Of a stretch of DNA of 64,000 nucleotides, positions 18,669-28,558 are shown one piece after another. Source of the stretch: a virus; IMG/VR virus record IMGVR_UViG_3300008107_000019, positions 54,288 through 118,287 of that record; one strand, 5' to 3'. Made by a program: the position numbers and the translations under genes. Every line of letters starts with the position of its first letter. Positions within the stretch are counted from its first letter, which is position 1. The notes beneath the pieces are model-generated. The model saw only the letters and a list, made by a program, of their open reading frames with translations, had not been told where the DNA came from and ran no database searches.

Positions 18669-19382
18669 ATGAAAGACAATAACTTAATATTAGATCCAGT
18701 CAAGTCAATTGTAGACTTGACATATAAGATGGAACAGAAAAAGAAGTTTGCATATGTAAACATCTCTCGTTCCGCTATCAATTTAATGCTTCATAATAGC
18801 GATAAGAAGCCCCCAAAATACTTTGTCAAGTCATTAACAAAGTGTATGAATATTCAGGATCCAAACTTTCTAAAAGCTATTCCTGTTGAATTTTCTGAAG
18901 AAATTGAACAAGGTAAGCTAGCTGAGTTTGGCCTACAGAACGGTAGTAGTTACTACGATGCTGGAATGTTTGAATATTTTTTTGCAAACAAAAAAGAAGT
19001 AATAGACATATTTATTAATCATTATATTAGGGAGTCAAAGAATGTCGTTTTATCTTTTCATGATAAGAAAACTGTTCAAAAAGTTTTTGGGCAAAATCAA
19101 TATGTAGTTTCTGTTCCATATAATAATTACTACGATAAGCTTGACTCAATAGTTGCCCAAGTTTCAGAGTTTGAGGGTGGAGTAGATAGCTGCATTTTAG
19201 ATTGCCCAATGCTAGCTACAGCAGTAGCTCCTAAGCTATGGGAAAATTTGGATATGTCTATACTTGACTTTGGTAAAATTATTAGCTCTGTTAGATTTCT
19301 TGCTATGCAAAACGCAGAAAAAGAAAAGTCAGATGTAGATTCAAAGAAGAAGTTTTACAAAAAGCGTAATGAAAAAAGATAA
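18669..19382 (+). CDS. hypothetical protein, possibly GT-D-type glycosyltransferase
   Basis: 237 residues, one base after the preceding glycosyltransferase. KKKFAYVNISRSAINLML and, near the end, MSILDFGKIISS faintly resemble the start and 'hD(I/F)G' end of GT-D fold glycosyltransferases. The similarity is weak. The last ~25 residues are very basic (KKKFYKKRNEKR). Position next to a GT2 gene is consistent but not decisive. Confidence 0.45.
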   Translation: MKDNNLILDPVKSIVDLTYKMEQKKKFAYVNISRSAINLMLHNSDKKPPKYFVKSLTKCMNIQDPNFLKAIPVEFSEEIEQGKLAEFGLQNGSSYYDAGMFEYFFANKKEVIDIFINHYIRESKNVVLSFHDKKTVQKVFGQNQYVVSVPYNNYYDKLDSIVAQVSEFEGGVDSCILDCPMLATAVAPKLWENLDMSILDFGKIISSVRFLAMQNAEKEKSDVDSKKKFYKKRNEKR

Positions 19383-20022
19383 TTGGGATGAAGAAATAGA
19401 CAACACTGAATACATGGTTGATCTATTATTTGACACCTCATTAAGCTTGAATGAAATAGCTAAAGAAGTTGGTTGGCCCCTAGCAAAGGTAAACCAAAAG
19501 ATTAACCAGCTTGGTTTATCTTGGTTAAAAAACTCTAGAAAAAAAATGTCTAGGGGTCAAACAGCTCTTACTGCGATCATGCAAAAACTTCTTCCAGGAG
19601 AAAAAGTAATTAATGAATTTGTCCTAGGTGACAAGTTGAGACTAGATGTGTACTGCCCATCATATAAAGTTGGGGCAGAGTATCACGGTAGACAGCATTT
19701 CTTTTATACTGCTAAATTCTTTAATTCTAAATATGAGTTTGAAGAAGCTCAGAAAAGAGATCAGAAAAAGATTGAACTGTGTAAAGAAATGGGCATAGCC
19801 TTAATCATTTTCCGCTATAATGATATGCTCACAGAACAGGCAGTTTACGATAGATTGTTAGATGCTATAAGAAATTCTCCTTTTAAAAAAGAAGAAAAAG
19901 AAAAGAATAAGTTCTACTCCAGTAAGGCTTATTTAGACTCAAAGAAGCGTCGTTCTGAGCTTAGAAAAAAAGCATACAGAGAGTTAAAACAACAGAGAAA
20001 AAATAACAATGGAAAGACCTGA
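19369..20022 (+). CDS. Vsr-like PD-(D/E)XK endonuclease with N-terminal HTH
   Basis: 217 residues. The N-terminus contains a helix-turn-helix-like stretch (SLNEIAKEVGWPLAKVNQKI). The core RLDVYCPSYKVGAEYHGRQHF carries Asp and Glu-Tyr-His as in Vsr/EDxHD-type nucleases, followed by EAQKRDQKKIELCKEMGIALIIF. Such proteins act as homing or repair endonucleases. It lies directly before the helicase gene and overlaps it; the basic tail probably binds DNA. Confidence 0.7.
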   Translation: MKKDNWDEEIDNTEYMVDLLFDTSLSLNEIAKEVGWPLAKVNQKINQLGLSWLKNSRKKMSRGQTALTAIMQKLLPGEKVINEFVLGDKLRLDVYCPSYKVGAEYHGRQHFFYTAKFFNSKYEFEEAQKRDQKKIELCKEMGIALIIFRYNDMLTEQAVYDRLLDAIRNSPFKKEEKEKNKFYSSKAYLDSKKRRSELRKKAYRELKQQRKNNNGKT

Positions 20023-21463
20023 AGAATATCAAGATACGCCGATTGAATACCAGGTATTTGCCCTGTCTCTAAGACAAGAGGGGGCAATAGCTTATTTTTC
20101 TGAGAATCTTCCAGAAGACATTGTTGGAATTAACCATGGTCAAAATGGTATACATGAATTCTATTTAGCCCTTTTAGCGTATCATTCTGCAACACAACTT
20201 CCTATAGTTGATCCAGTGGGATTTAGAAACTGGCTTGAATCAGAAACGGATATTAGAGAAGGTCTTGGTGGCAACGCTGGCGTGGACGTAATAATGGACG
20301 TCTTACTTTCTCTTGATTTGTCGACTACTGACTCTGTTATTCAGCTGATTAAGCACAAGGCCAATAAGAAGAAGCAGATTGATTATCTTCATGAGCTTCA
20401 AGTTATTCTGAATCAAAAAGGCGTAAAGTCAGACAAAGACTTAGCAAGAATATCTTTAATTACATCTGAAATTAGGGAACTAGAAAACCAGCTTAACTAT
20501 GATCCACTTGAGAAGTTAACTACGGCTATTGATATTTCTAATAGAGCTGAAGCCCTTTTGGATATCCCTAGCTTTTTGCCAACTCAATTTAAATCTCTTA
20601 ATAGAGCAATGGGGTATACAGACGATGGTGGATTTTACAAAGGTGCTGTTCACGCAATTATTGCCCCCTCTGGAAAAGGCAAAAGTACATTTGCTAAATG
20701 TCTAGCAAATAACTGGGTAGAGAATGGTCATACTGTTCTTTATGTTAACTTTGAAGAAGCAGTAGGCCACTGGGAGAGAATTCTGATGACTCAAATTATT
20801 GGAAAGAACGTCTATGCAGAAGCCGAGAGATGGACTCCCAGCGAAAGAGAAAAGTATTTAGGAATCTTTAGAGATAAACTAAGTCAGTGGGGAACAAAGC
20901 TAATGGTGCGACATGATCCCGATACTCCATACTTTGAAGACCTAGAAAGATGGCTAAGAGATATCATTGACCACGCAGAAACTCCTGAGGTTGTTGTTAT
21001 AGATACAATACAATCAATGTTTACTAAGGGCGGTAAGGGTAAACCAAGATGGGGTGAGTTTGAAGAAATGATGGTTAAACTTGAAAAGCTAGCCAGAGAT
21101 ATGAATTGTGTTTTAATTATTACAGCACAAGAAAACTCAAATAGAATGAAAGAAAAAAGAGAAGTAGTTCAGCAGTCTGATACTGGCGGATCGCTTGCTA
21201 TTCAACAAAAATGTGCAGTCACAATATTTATTACTGAGAAGAAACTAATAAGTGGTGACGACTCTGAAGATGAAAATATAATGCAGCTACAAATACCAAA
21301 GAACAGAATTACTGGCTCTAGCTTTATATACAATCCACCACTTGTTAAATATGTTGACTCAAGAAAAGCATATGAAGAATATGAACCAGTTAACAAAGAA
21401 GACTATGACGACACCAGCTCTTTGCTGGACGATCTTTTAGACGATGAGGATTTTGATATATGA
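20009..21463 (+). CDS. DnaB-type replicative helicase
   Basis: 484 residues. Walker A is APSGKGKSTFAK (near residue 220) and Walker B VVVIDTIQSM (near 330), followed by a RecA-fold sensor region (VLIITAQENSN) and SDTGGSLAIQQKC. The N-terminal ~170 residues are helical, like a DnaB N-domain. An acidic tail (DDTSSLLDDLLDDEDFD) may contact partners. It would unwind the fork for the polymerase and primase encoded downstream. It overlaps both neighbours. Confidence 0.85.
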   Translation: MERPEEYQDTPIEYQVFALSLRQEGAIAYFSENLPEDIVGINHGQNGIHEFYLALLAYHSATQLPIVDPVGFRNWLESETDIREGLGGNAGVDVIMDVLLSLDLSTTDSVIQLIKHKANKKKQIDYLHELQVILNQKGVKSDKDLARISLITSEIRELENQLNYDPLEKLTTAIDISNRAEALLDIPSFLPTQFKSLNRAMGYTDDGGFYKGAVHAIIAPSGKGKSTFAKCLANNWVENGHTVLYVNFEEAVGHWERILMTQIIGKNVYAEAERWTPSEREKYLGIFRDKLSQWGTKLMVRHDPDTPYFEDLERWLRDIIDHAETPEVVVIDTIQSMFTKGGKGKPRWGEFEEMMVKLEKLARDMNCVLIITAQENSNRMKEKREVVQQSDTGGSLAIQQKCAVTIFITEKKLISGDDSEDENIMQLQIPKNRITGSSFIYNPPLVKYVDSRKAYEEYEPVNKEDYDDTSSLLDDLLDDEDFDI

Positions 21464-22242
21464 AAGAACTATCAGTAGAAGCAATTAAAGATTATCAAAC
21501 TTGCGCACTTCTCTATAATTATAGACATGAAGAGGTGCTTCCAGAAACAATACACTCTAGAGAATTGTTTAGCACTAAGTTTGAAAACACGCTAAAGAGC
21601 GTAATAAATTATTTCTTTTACAAGAAGCAGGGTGGGTTTACCCCTTCATATTCATCTTTATTAAACAGATGGGAAAAACTATGGTTTAATAAAGATACAA
21701 CCGCTTATGACATAATACATGAGCAGCATGAAAGCTTTTATGGAAATACAGCAAGTCTGACTTCAAAAGCCGCATCTGCACTTCTTGATTTTTATAATCA
21801 ATTTGCAGATGATGACTCAGTTCCTATGGCTATAGATCAAGCCTTCTATGTGCCAGTAGGAAGTACTGTAAAAATTCATTCTAATTTTGATTTAATTCTT
21901 TATAAGAATCAACAATATTATGTTTACAAATGGGTTTTTAATTTTAGAACATCTCACACCTCTTTATATCAGATAGATTTTTCTATTTTAAATGAAGCTT
22001 TTAATCATAAGTTTCCAGGAAAATCGTCAAGAGCCCATTTTGGATACTATGACATCTTAGCTTCTTCTCAAAAGTTTGTTGAATACGAAGTAAGTGAAGA
22101 AGACTCCAATGCATTAAAGTATTGGTGTAGTACAATAGAAGGTGACAAAAAGTTTGTACCAAGAAGAGGGCTAACTTCTTACTGCAAGAAGTGCCCATTT
22201 GATAAGCCGTGCTCTAAGTGGAAAGATTGGGAGATTGATTAA
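21460..22242 (+). CDS. RecB/Cas4-like PD-(D/E)XK nuclease with Fe-S cysteines
   Basis: 260 residues. IKDYQTCALLYNYRHEE at the N-terminus holds the first cysteine, and CKKCPFDKPC at the C-terminus the other three, as in 4Fe-4S RecB-family nucleases (Cas4, AddB). The central DLILYKNQQYYVYKWVF is in the place of the catalytic Asp/Lys, but the canonical E/DxK is degenerate. Catalytic activity is therefore uncertain. It overlaps the helicase by an ATGA and probably processes replication or recombination ends. Confidence 0.7.
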   Translation: MKELSVEAIKDYQTCALLYNYRHEEVLPETIHSRELFSTKFENTLKSVINYFFYKKQGGFTPSYSSLLNRWEKLWFNKDTTAYDIIHEQHESFYGNTASLTSKAASALLDFYNQFADDDSVPMAIDQAFYVPVGSTVKIHSNFDLILYKNQQYYVYKWVFNFRTSHTSLYQIDFSILNEAFNHKFPGKSSRAHFGYYDILASSQKFVEYEVSEEDSNALKYWCSTIEGDKKFVPRRGLTSYCKKCPFDKPCSKWKDWEID

Positions 22243-22913
22243 TGTCTAAGGAATCAATATTAGATGATATCTTAAATAAAGAAAAAGATTCTATTTCAAT
22301 TGGTGAGGAGAATAGCATTCTTCAGCCAATAATAGAAGAGCTTGATATGATTTCAGATGATCATATTAAAAGTTTTGTTAAATCAATCCTTTTAAGAGCA
22401 GACTCTTTTTGGACTATTCCTTCTAGTTTTTCTGGAAAATACCATCCAGCTGATGAGCATAATGAAGGTGGCAATCTACTTCATACTAAAAGAGTAGTTA
22501 GAGCTGCAAGTGTTATTTCTGACTCCTACTCTTTGTCTACAGAAGAAAAGGATATAGTATTTGCAGCGTGCTTGTTACATGACGTAACAAAGGGTATTCA
22601 AGACGCAGATAGTAAGTACTTCCATTATGACCCCATGCACCCGTATACTGTAGGTAAGCTTGTTAAGAAGTGTCAAGAATATGACAAGAAGTATGCAGGA
22701 GAATCACAATCCTCTACTTTGTTTATATCCGAAGAGACTGTACAGTCTATTTTGAGATTAGTTAGATGTCACCTTGGACCTTGGTCTCCAGTTCCAGAAA
22801 CTGTGCCTATTACATATTTAGACATGATAGTTCACCTAGCGGATAACGTTGCTTCAAAACTGCACTACTTAGTTGATGGAAAAAATGTAGTAGAAGAAAG
22901 ATGGAAGTTTTAA
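22242..22913 (+). CDS. HD-domain phosphohydrolase
   Basis: 223 residues. HNEGGNLLHTKRVVRAA supplies the first metal His, and AACLLHDVTKG the HD pair. RCHLGPWSPVPE and DMIVHLADNVAS give the distal His and Asp. It would hydrolyse a phosphoester such as a nucleotide, cyclic nucleotide or RNA end. Its place between nuclease and primase suggests nucleic-acid metabolism. Substrate not determinable. Confidence 0.8.
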   Translation: MSKESILDDILNKEKDSISIGEENSILQPIIEELDMISDDHIKSFVKSILLRADSFWTIPSSFSGKYHPADEHNEGGNLLHTKRVVRAASVISDSYSLSTEEKDIVFAACLLHDVTKGIQDADSKYFHYDPMHPYTVGKLVKKCQEYDKKYAGESQSSTLFISEETVQSILRLVRCHLGPWSPVPETVPITYLDMIVHLADNVASKLHYLVDGKNVVEERWKF

Positions 22914-23074
22914 TTTTGGAAGACAGAATACCCAAAAGATATTATTTACTTTCTAATTTAGATTCTTTAATACAAGAATCTGTTTATTATCGTTCTTTTT
23001 CAGACGATATGAAAAGCGATAAAAAGGTACTTTATATATACGAAGAAGAATCTGGTAAAATAGAAATACAATGA
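22901..23074 (+). CDS. 57-residue hypothetical protein
   Basis: It reads from ATG 22901 inside the end of the HD gene to a TGA overlapping the primase ATG (ATGA). The translation is MEVLILEDRIPKRYYLSNLD followed by an acidic tail ending SGKIEIQ. Coupling on both sides and the absence of any other ORF in the gap support it. No family is recognised. Confidence 0.55.
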   Translation: MEVLILEDRIPKRYYLLSNLDSLIQESVYYRSFSDDMKSDKKVLYIYEEESGKIEIQ

Positions 23075-24279
23075 AGACTTCAACAGATCCATCTAAGTTT
23101 ACATATTCTTGGAGATATGTGGAATTAGCTAAATATATACCTAGTTTAAATAGAATTATTAGAGAAAAGGTAAAGGATATACCAATTCTTCTAGATATAA
23201 ACGATGTTTCAAAGTATGCAAATAAGCATAATAATACTGGTATATACACATCTGTTTGGCAATATAATAGTCAGGATTTAGAAAAAGCTACTAGACTTGG
23301 ATCTCTATACTTTGATATAGACAACGAAGATGTAGGTATTTCTCTAGAAGAATGCAAAAAGCTTTATGAGTATCTTCGTAATTATATTCCAGAGAATTCT
23401 ATTATAGTTTATTACACTGGTAAAAAGGGTTTTCATATTGAGTGTGAAGCACTTGCTCTTGGAATTAATCCATCCAACTCCCTTCATCATACATTTAGAT
23501 TTATAGCAAATGATTTAGCATCTAAGTTGCACATAACTTCATTAGACTTCAGTGTTTACGACCTAAGAAGAATGTGGAGACTTCCTGGCTCGAAGCACCA
23601 AGAAACTGGATTGTTTAAAACAAAGCTTCCAGAAAGTATTTTATACTCAGATATAGATAACATTATAAAATACTGTTCATCTGAACAAGATAACACTGTA
23701 CCTGAGCAAGAGTTTTCTTATACCGCAAACGAATGGTACAGAGAATACTCTTACAAAATGGAAGAAGATAAAAATAAACCTAAGGATATCCTTGCCTATT
23801 TTAATCAATACGGTTCAAAGGGTAGAATTCAGGTAGATGAATCAGCAAAAGTTTTTGACAAGAAGAAGCTGCTGGATAATTGTTCCGCTTTTTCCAGAAT
23901 AGAGAAAGAAGCGCAGGAAAAACATCATCTAGATCATGAGTCTAGACTTTTTTTGTGTTCTATTCTTACGTATACAGATGATGCAATTCTGTATCTAAAT
24001 CAGATACTAAGTAATTGTGATGATTATAATCCAAGAAAATCTTCCGCTCATATAAATGATTGGATTAAGCGAAGAGAGATTGGAATCGGAGGAAGACCAT
24101 ATACCTGCGAAAGAGCTAATGCAGCAGGTGTTGGCTGTGGAGATTGCTCCTTAGAGCAAAATAAAAAATGGGTTAAGATAGGAGATAAATTTGTTGAAAC
24201 TGATGAAAAAGTATCTCCTTCGCCAATTAGATTCGCGTATAATGTAGAAAAGAAAGGTGGTGAGAATAAAAATGATTGA
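23071..24279 (+). CDS. archaeo-eukaryotic-type DNA primase (PriS/PrimPol-like)
   Basis: 402 residues. LYFDIDNEDVG gives the DxD metal motif near residue 84, YYTGKKGFHIECE the second (sGxKGxH) motif, and LDFSVYDLRRMWRLPGSKH the third. A C-terminal region with CERANAAGVGCGDC resembles the Fe-S or zinc part of such primases. It makes primers for the DNA polymerase encoded downstream. Confidence 0.85.
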   Translation: MKTSTDPSKFTYSWRYVELAKYIPSLNRIIREKVKDIPILLDINDVSKYANKHNNTGIYTSVWQYNSQDLEKATRLGSLYFDIDNEDVGISLEECKKLYEYLRNYIPENSIIVYYTGKKGFHIECEALALGINPSNSLHHTFRFIANDLASKLHITSLDFSVYDLRRMWRLPGSKHQETGLFKTKLPESILYSDIDNIIKYCSSEQDNTVPEQEFSYTANEWYREYSYKMEEDKNKPKDILAYFNQYGSKGRIQVDESAKVFDKKKLLDNCSAFSRIEKEAQEKHHLDHESRLFLCSILTYTDDAILYLNQILSNCDDYNPRKSSAHINDWIKRREIGIGGRPYTCERANAAGVGCGDCSLEQNKKWVKIGDKFVETDEKVSPSPIRFAYNVEKKGGENKND

Positions 24280-24475
24280 AGATCCAGATGATGTTATCGG
24301 AGTATGTAGTGAATGCCATTCCGATCAACCAGAAGAATACATGTACAGGAGCCCATTTGCACAAAATGGAACAAACGTTCCTTGTAAGTATTGTGGCGGT
24401 GTAGTTGTAATTACATATAGAGAATCTAGAGACGAAGCTCTAAATCAAAGTGATAGAAATAGAGGAGTAAATTGA
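24272..24475 (+). CDS. small zinc-finger protein
   Basis: 67 residues from ATG 24272. Two CxxC pairs (CSEC, CKYC) sit about 30 residues apart, as in a zinc ribbon. It is located between primase and polymerase and overlaps both. It may be a small replication or transcription accessory factor. Confidence 0.6.
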   Translation: MIEDPDDVIGVCSECHSDQPEEYMYRSPFAQNGTNVPCKYCGGVVVITYRESRDEALNQSDRNRGVN

Positions 24476-27400
24476 AAAACTGGACAAACCTGCATAACCA
24501 TACTGTCTACTCAATGTTAGATGGTCACGGTAGGGTAGAGGAATATCTGTCAAGAGCAAAAGATCTTGGCATGGTGGGCCTTGCGACTACTGACCATGGA
24601 AACATACACTCCTGGTTAGACTTCTATGAAGCTGGAACTAGCGTTGGCGTTAAGCCAATACTTGGATCTGAGTTCTATCAAGCCAGAAAGACTAGGTTTG
24701 ATAAAGACGAAGAAGAGAGAGCTGGTAAAGCAAAGAATGAATGGGAGCAGAGAGGTCCATATCACTTAACAATCCTTGCTAAAAACAACGTAGGGTACAA
24801 GAACATAATTAAGATATCCTCTAGGTCTTACACCGAAGGATTTTATGTTAAGCCAAGAATAGATCACGACCTTATTGCAGAACATTCTGAGGGAATAATT
24901 GTGCTCTCTGGCTGCTTGAATCGGAGAAGTAGCTCAAGCACTTCTTAGAAACGATTATGATTTTGCCCTAAACGCTGCGCTTAAAATGCAGGATATAGTT
25001 GGTAAAGAAAATTACTTTATTGAAATCCAAAATCATGGTTTAGCAGAACAGTTAAAGATTACTAATCAGCTAATTGAAATAGCCAATAAAATAGGAGCTA
25101 AGATTGTTCCTACTGGCGACTGTCACTATGTACATAAAGAAGACGCACATGCACACGACATTATGCTTTGTGTTGCCACTAACAGTAATATTTATACAGA
25201 GAATAGATTTTCTTTTAGCGGAGATAATTTTTATCTAAAATCATACGAAGAAATGTCTTCTACTTTTGATGAGTCTTGGCTAAAGAATACTCTTCACGTT
25301 TCTGACATGGTGGATGTAAATCTAAGCTTTGGTGACTTATATTTTCCTAATTATCCAATTCCAAATAATCAAGATGTTGATACTTACTTAAATGGTTTAG
25401 TATGGTCTGGGTTAAAAAAGAAGTATGGAGAATCTTTATCTGAAGAGATTGTGTCTAGAGCAAATCATGAATTAAGAGTCGTCAAAGAGATGGGCTTTCC
25501 AGAGTACTTTTTGGTTGTTTCTGACCTAGTAAACTGGGCAAAGAATAATGACATTAGAGTTGGCTGGGGTAGAGGATCCGCTGCTGGAAGTATTCTCTCT
25601 TATGCACTGGGTATCACAAACTTAGATCCATTAAAGTTTGGTCTAATGTTTGAAAGATTCCTGGTTGAAGGAAGAAAGTCAATGCCTGATATTGACTTGG
25701 ACTTTGACGATAGGCATAGAGATAAAGTTATTGACTATGCTAGAACTAAATATGGTCACGACAGAGTGGCTCATATTTGCACGTTTAATAAAACTGGCGC
25801 TAGACAGTCCATAAGAGACGCTGCAAGAGCGCTTGGTCACGACTTTGCTACTGGAGATAAGGTTTCTAAGTTAGTTCCCCCTCCGGTTTTAGGTATATCT
25901 AAAAACCTAAATGAGTGCATGCAAGTTGCAGAGTTTAAAAAAGAATACGACTCTAGTGATGACAGTAAAACTATTATCAATGCAGCTTTTGGCCTAGAGG
26001 GTTTGGTTAGACAAACTGGCGTACACGCTGCAGGTGTAGTTATATCTAGAGGTCCGCTAACAGACTATCTTCCTATTATGCAAAAGGGTGTAGATTCCCC
26101 TATTGTTACACAGTGGGATATGGGAAGAGTTGAGCAGTGTGGTCTATTAAAGATTGACTTCCTTGGCCTAAGAAACTTAGGTGTTATAGATCACTGTCTT
26201 AAGCTTCTTGAAAAGAATAAAGACATTAAGATAGATCTCGATTATATTCCATTAGATGATAAAAAGACTTTTGATGAGCTATGTAAGGGTAATGCCATAG
26301 GAGTTTTCCAGCTTGAATCTTCTGGAATGAGACAGCTCATGGTTCAACTTCAGCCACAAGACATTAAAGATATCATGGCCTTAATCTCCCTTTATAGACC
26401 TGGTCCTATGGGATCTGGAATGGATAAGCTATATATCAATAGAAAGCATAATAGAGCTCCTATTGACTATGAACATCCTGCGATGAAATCTGCGCTAGAA
26501 GACTCTCTTGGAATCATGCTTTATCAGGAAGATGTTTTAGCTGTAGCAAAAGAGCTGGCTGGATTTACGGTTTCCGAAGCAGATGATTTAAGAAAAGTTA
26601 TTGGCAAGAAGCAGATGGATAAAATTCCAAAGCTTCGTAAAAAGTTTGTTGATGGCTGTATTGCTACTGTTGATATTACAGAAGACAAAGCAAATAAAAT
26701 ATTCTCTGACATTGAATACTTCGGTGGATATGGATTTAACAGAGCTCACGCTGCAAGCTATGCAATGGTTTCATATATTACAGCCTATCTAAAGACTCAC
26801 TATACAGCTGAATATATGGCTGCGCTTCTAACTTCTGTTGCAGGAAATAAAGATAAATCAGCTTTATATTTATCTGACTGTAGAAACTTGGGAATCAAAG
26901 TTGCACCGCCATCTATTAATCTTTCAATGCATGACTTTGAAGTTGTTTCTGACTCTGAAATTTTATTTGGGCTCTCCGCTATCAATGGAATAGGTCCAGC
27001 AATAGCTGATGCAATAATCGGATGTAGAGACAAGGAAAATCCATATGTCTCAATGCATGATCTAATGAGAAGATGTGATTCAGTTATTCTTAAAAAGTCT
27101 ACGATTGAACACCTAGCTGCTTCGGGAGCTTTTGATGAATTGATATTCCTAAAAGAAGATATTGAATTAAATAGAAGAAGAGAACTAGAGATTCTTGAGA
27201 GAGAAAAAAGCGAGCTAGGCATCTACGTATCAAAGCACCCAATAGAGGGTGTGTGGGATGCTATAAAGCCAAAAATAGACTCTGAAATATTTGATCTTTC
27301 TGACTATGCAGCTGGAGCTAAGGCAAAAGTTGGTGGCGTTATTACTTCATGTAAGAAGTTAATAACCAAAAAGGGAATGAAGATGTTTAAATTAAATATT

Positions 27401-27796
27401 GAAGATCTGACTTCTGGCCTAGAAGTAATTATATTTCCAAAAGAAGCAAGACAAATGGAAGACGATTTCTTTTCTGAAGGTGACATAGTTATTTTCAACG
27501 GAACTGTTTCTAAAGAAGGAGACGAAGAAGCTTCTACTGTTAAATTAATTTATTCTTCCTGCGAAAAAATAGACAACGCAATACTTACTGGTAGTAGACC
27601 TATAATTTTAAAAACTGACTCAATGATTTCTAACGAAAGCATACAGTCTTTGTATGATATAATTAACAATACAAATGGTGCATCAACTGTGTTTCTTGAA
27701 ATGACAGATGGTGCAAAGAAGTATAGTTTTAGATTTAATAAAACTACTTCATTAAAGATAGAAGATAAATTACAATCAATAGTTAATTTAGGATAA
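24472..27796 (+). CDS. dnaE: DNA polymerase III alpha subunit, joined across a CGGA +1 recoding site
   Basis: Start is TTG 24472 with AGAGGAG five bases before. Frame 0 stops at 24948. Reading CGGA 24922-24925 as one glycine joins SGCLN to GEVAQALLRNDYDF, restoring the conserved SGCLxGEV block of the PHP domain and a ~1107-residue polymerase. Domains in order: PHP (HNHTVYS, TTDHGN), palm with PDIDLDFDD catalytic aspartates near residue 405, thumb/fingers (GRGSAAGS, YRPGPMGSG), HhH (INGIGPAIADAI) and C-terminal OB fold (VGGVITSCKKLITKKG). It replicates the phage genome. The rest of the gene is intact and well conserved, so it is not decaying. Confidence 0.9.
24922..24925 (+). other. CGGA recoding site 2 (DNA polymerase III alpha)
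   Basis: Zero frame AAT CGG AGA; restored frame AAT (C)GGA GAA GTA, i.e. N-G-E-V as the family requires. The unshifted product would be 158 residues, only part of the PHP domain. Confidence 0.88.
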
Positions 27797-27799
27797 AAA

Positions 27800-28162
27800 A
27801 TGATTAGTCAAGTAACAATAAACCCAACCCATAAGCCATGTTGGACCTTTTGTTCTTCTTGTAACAGATGTCAAGACAAAGGCAGATACAGTAAATGCGA
27901 AGACTGTAGTGGTAGATATGACCCAAACTTAAAGATTCTTCCTCACCCAGATGATTTCTGCGACTGCAAGAATGGTGTTTTAAGATGGAGAACACAAGAG
28001 GGTAGAATAATCATAACCAGATTTAAGTCTAATCCTTTCAAGGGTAAAGTAACCTACGAAAAGAAAACTGAAGATGAAAGAGACTGGGACTCATATGTTA
28101 GAGATATGAGAGAGAAATTAAATGATCCAAATTGGAATCCAATTACAATAGTTGAGGATTGA
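27800..28162 (+). CDS. zinc-binding hypothetical protein
   Basis: 120 residues with many cysteines in pairs: CWTFCSSCNRCQDKG, CEDCSG and CDCKNG. At least two zinc sites are likely. It begins three bases after the polymerase stop and overlaps the next gene region. No named family recognised; a nucleic-acid-binding accessory is plausible. Confidence 0.6.
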   Translation: MISQVTINPTHKPCWTFCSSCNRCQDKGRYSKCEDCSGRYDPNLKILPHPDDFCDCKNGVLRWRTQEGRIIITRFKSNPFKGKVTYEKKTEDERDWDSYVRDMREKLNDPNWNPITIVED

Positions 28163-28167
28163 TTTAT

Positions 28168-28395
28168 ATGATTTCAGAGTCAGGAAGAATTACAAAAGGT
28201 TCTGCAACTCTAATAGAGTATGCGGAAAATGAGAATAGCATACCAGATAGATTCTTTTTACAGAGCGGTGTAGTTGGTATGTATGCTTCTCTGGAAGAGT
28301 TAAAGGATTTATACGTCATTTTGAATTACTATTTAAATATAGAATCTTTTAATGACTGTAAGGTAAGAATAGGGGGCGAAGATGTCATCATTTAA
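28168..28395 (+). CDS. hypothetical protein
   Basis: 75 residues from ATG 28168 with GAGG ten bases upstream; an in-frame TTG at 28159 is too close to that site. Sequence is a mixed alpha/beta small domain (MISESGRITKGSATLIEYAE). Overlaps the next small gene. Function unknown. Confidence 0.5.
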   Translation: MISESGRITKGSATLIEYAENENSIPDRFFLQSGVVGMYASLEELKDLYVILNYYLNIESFNDCKVRIGGEDVII

Positions 28396-28558
28396 TAACG
28401 ATGATCACATGGAGATTGCCGAGACTGGATGGATGCCAGTTGGCGAAGGCTGTTATCTAAATAAGTTTAATGGTCATGTTCTAGATCAGCTTGGAAGAGA
28501 ATATGACGAAGATGGAAATCTAATTTACGATCCAGAAGGAAATAATGACAAAAATTAA
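28382..28558 (+). CDS. 58-residue hypothetical protein
   Basis: Starts at ATG 28382 inside the previous gene and ends inside the nuclease gene. Translation MSSFNNDDHMEIAETGWMPV continues to an acidic C-terminus with GREYDEDGNLIYDPEG. The overlaps on both sides match the packing of this operon. No family recognised. Confidence 0.55.
   Translation: MSSFNNDDHMEIAETGWMPVGEGCYLNKFNGHVLDQLGREYDEDGNLIYDPEGNNDKN

Noticed and set aside
24472-24948. DNA polymerase III alpha as a pseudogene or assembly error
   Set aside because: The same kind of break with the same base (C before GG) recurs in ten otherwise intact genes. Random errors would not pick the same context each time. Raw reads are still needed to exclude artefacts.
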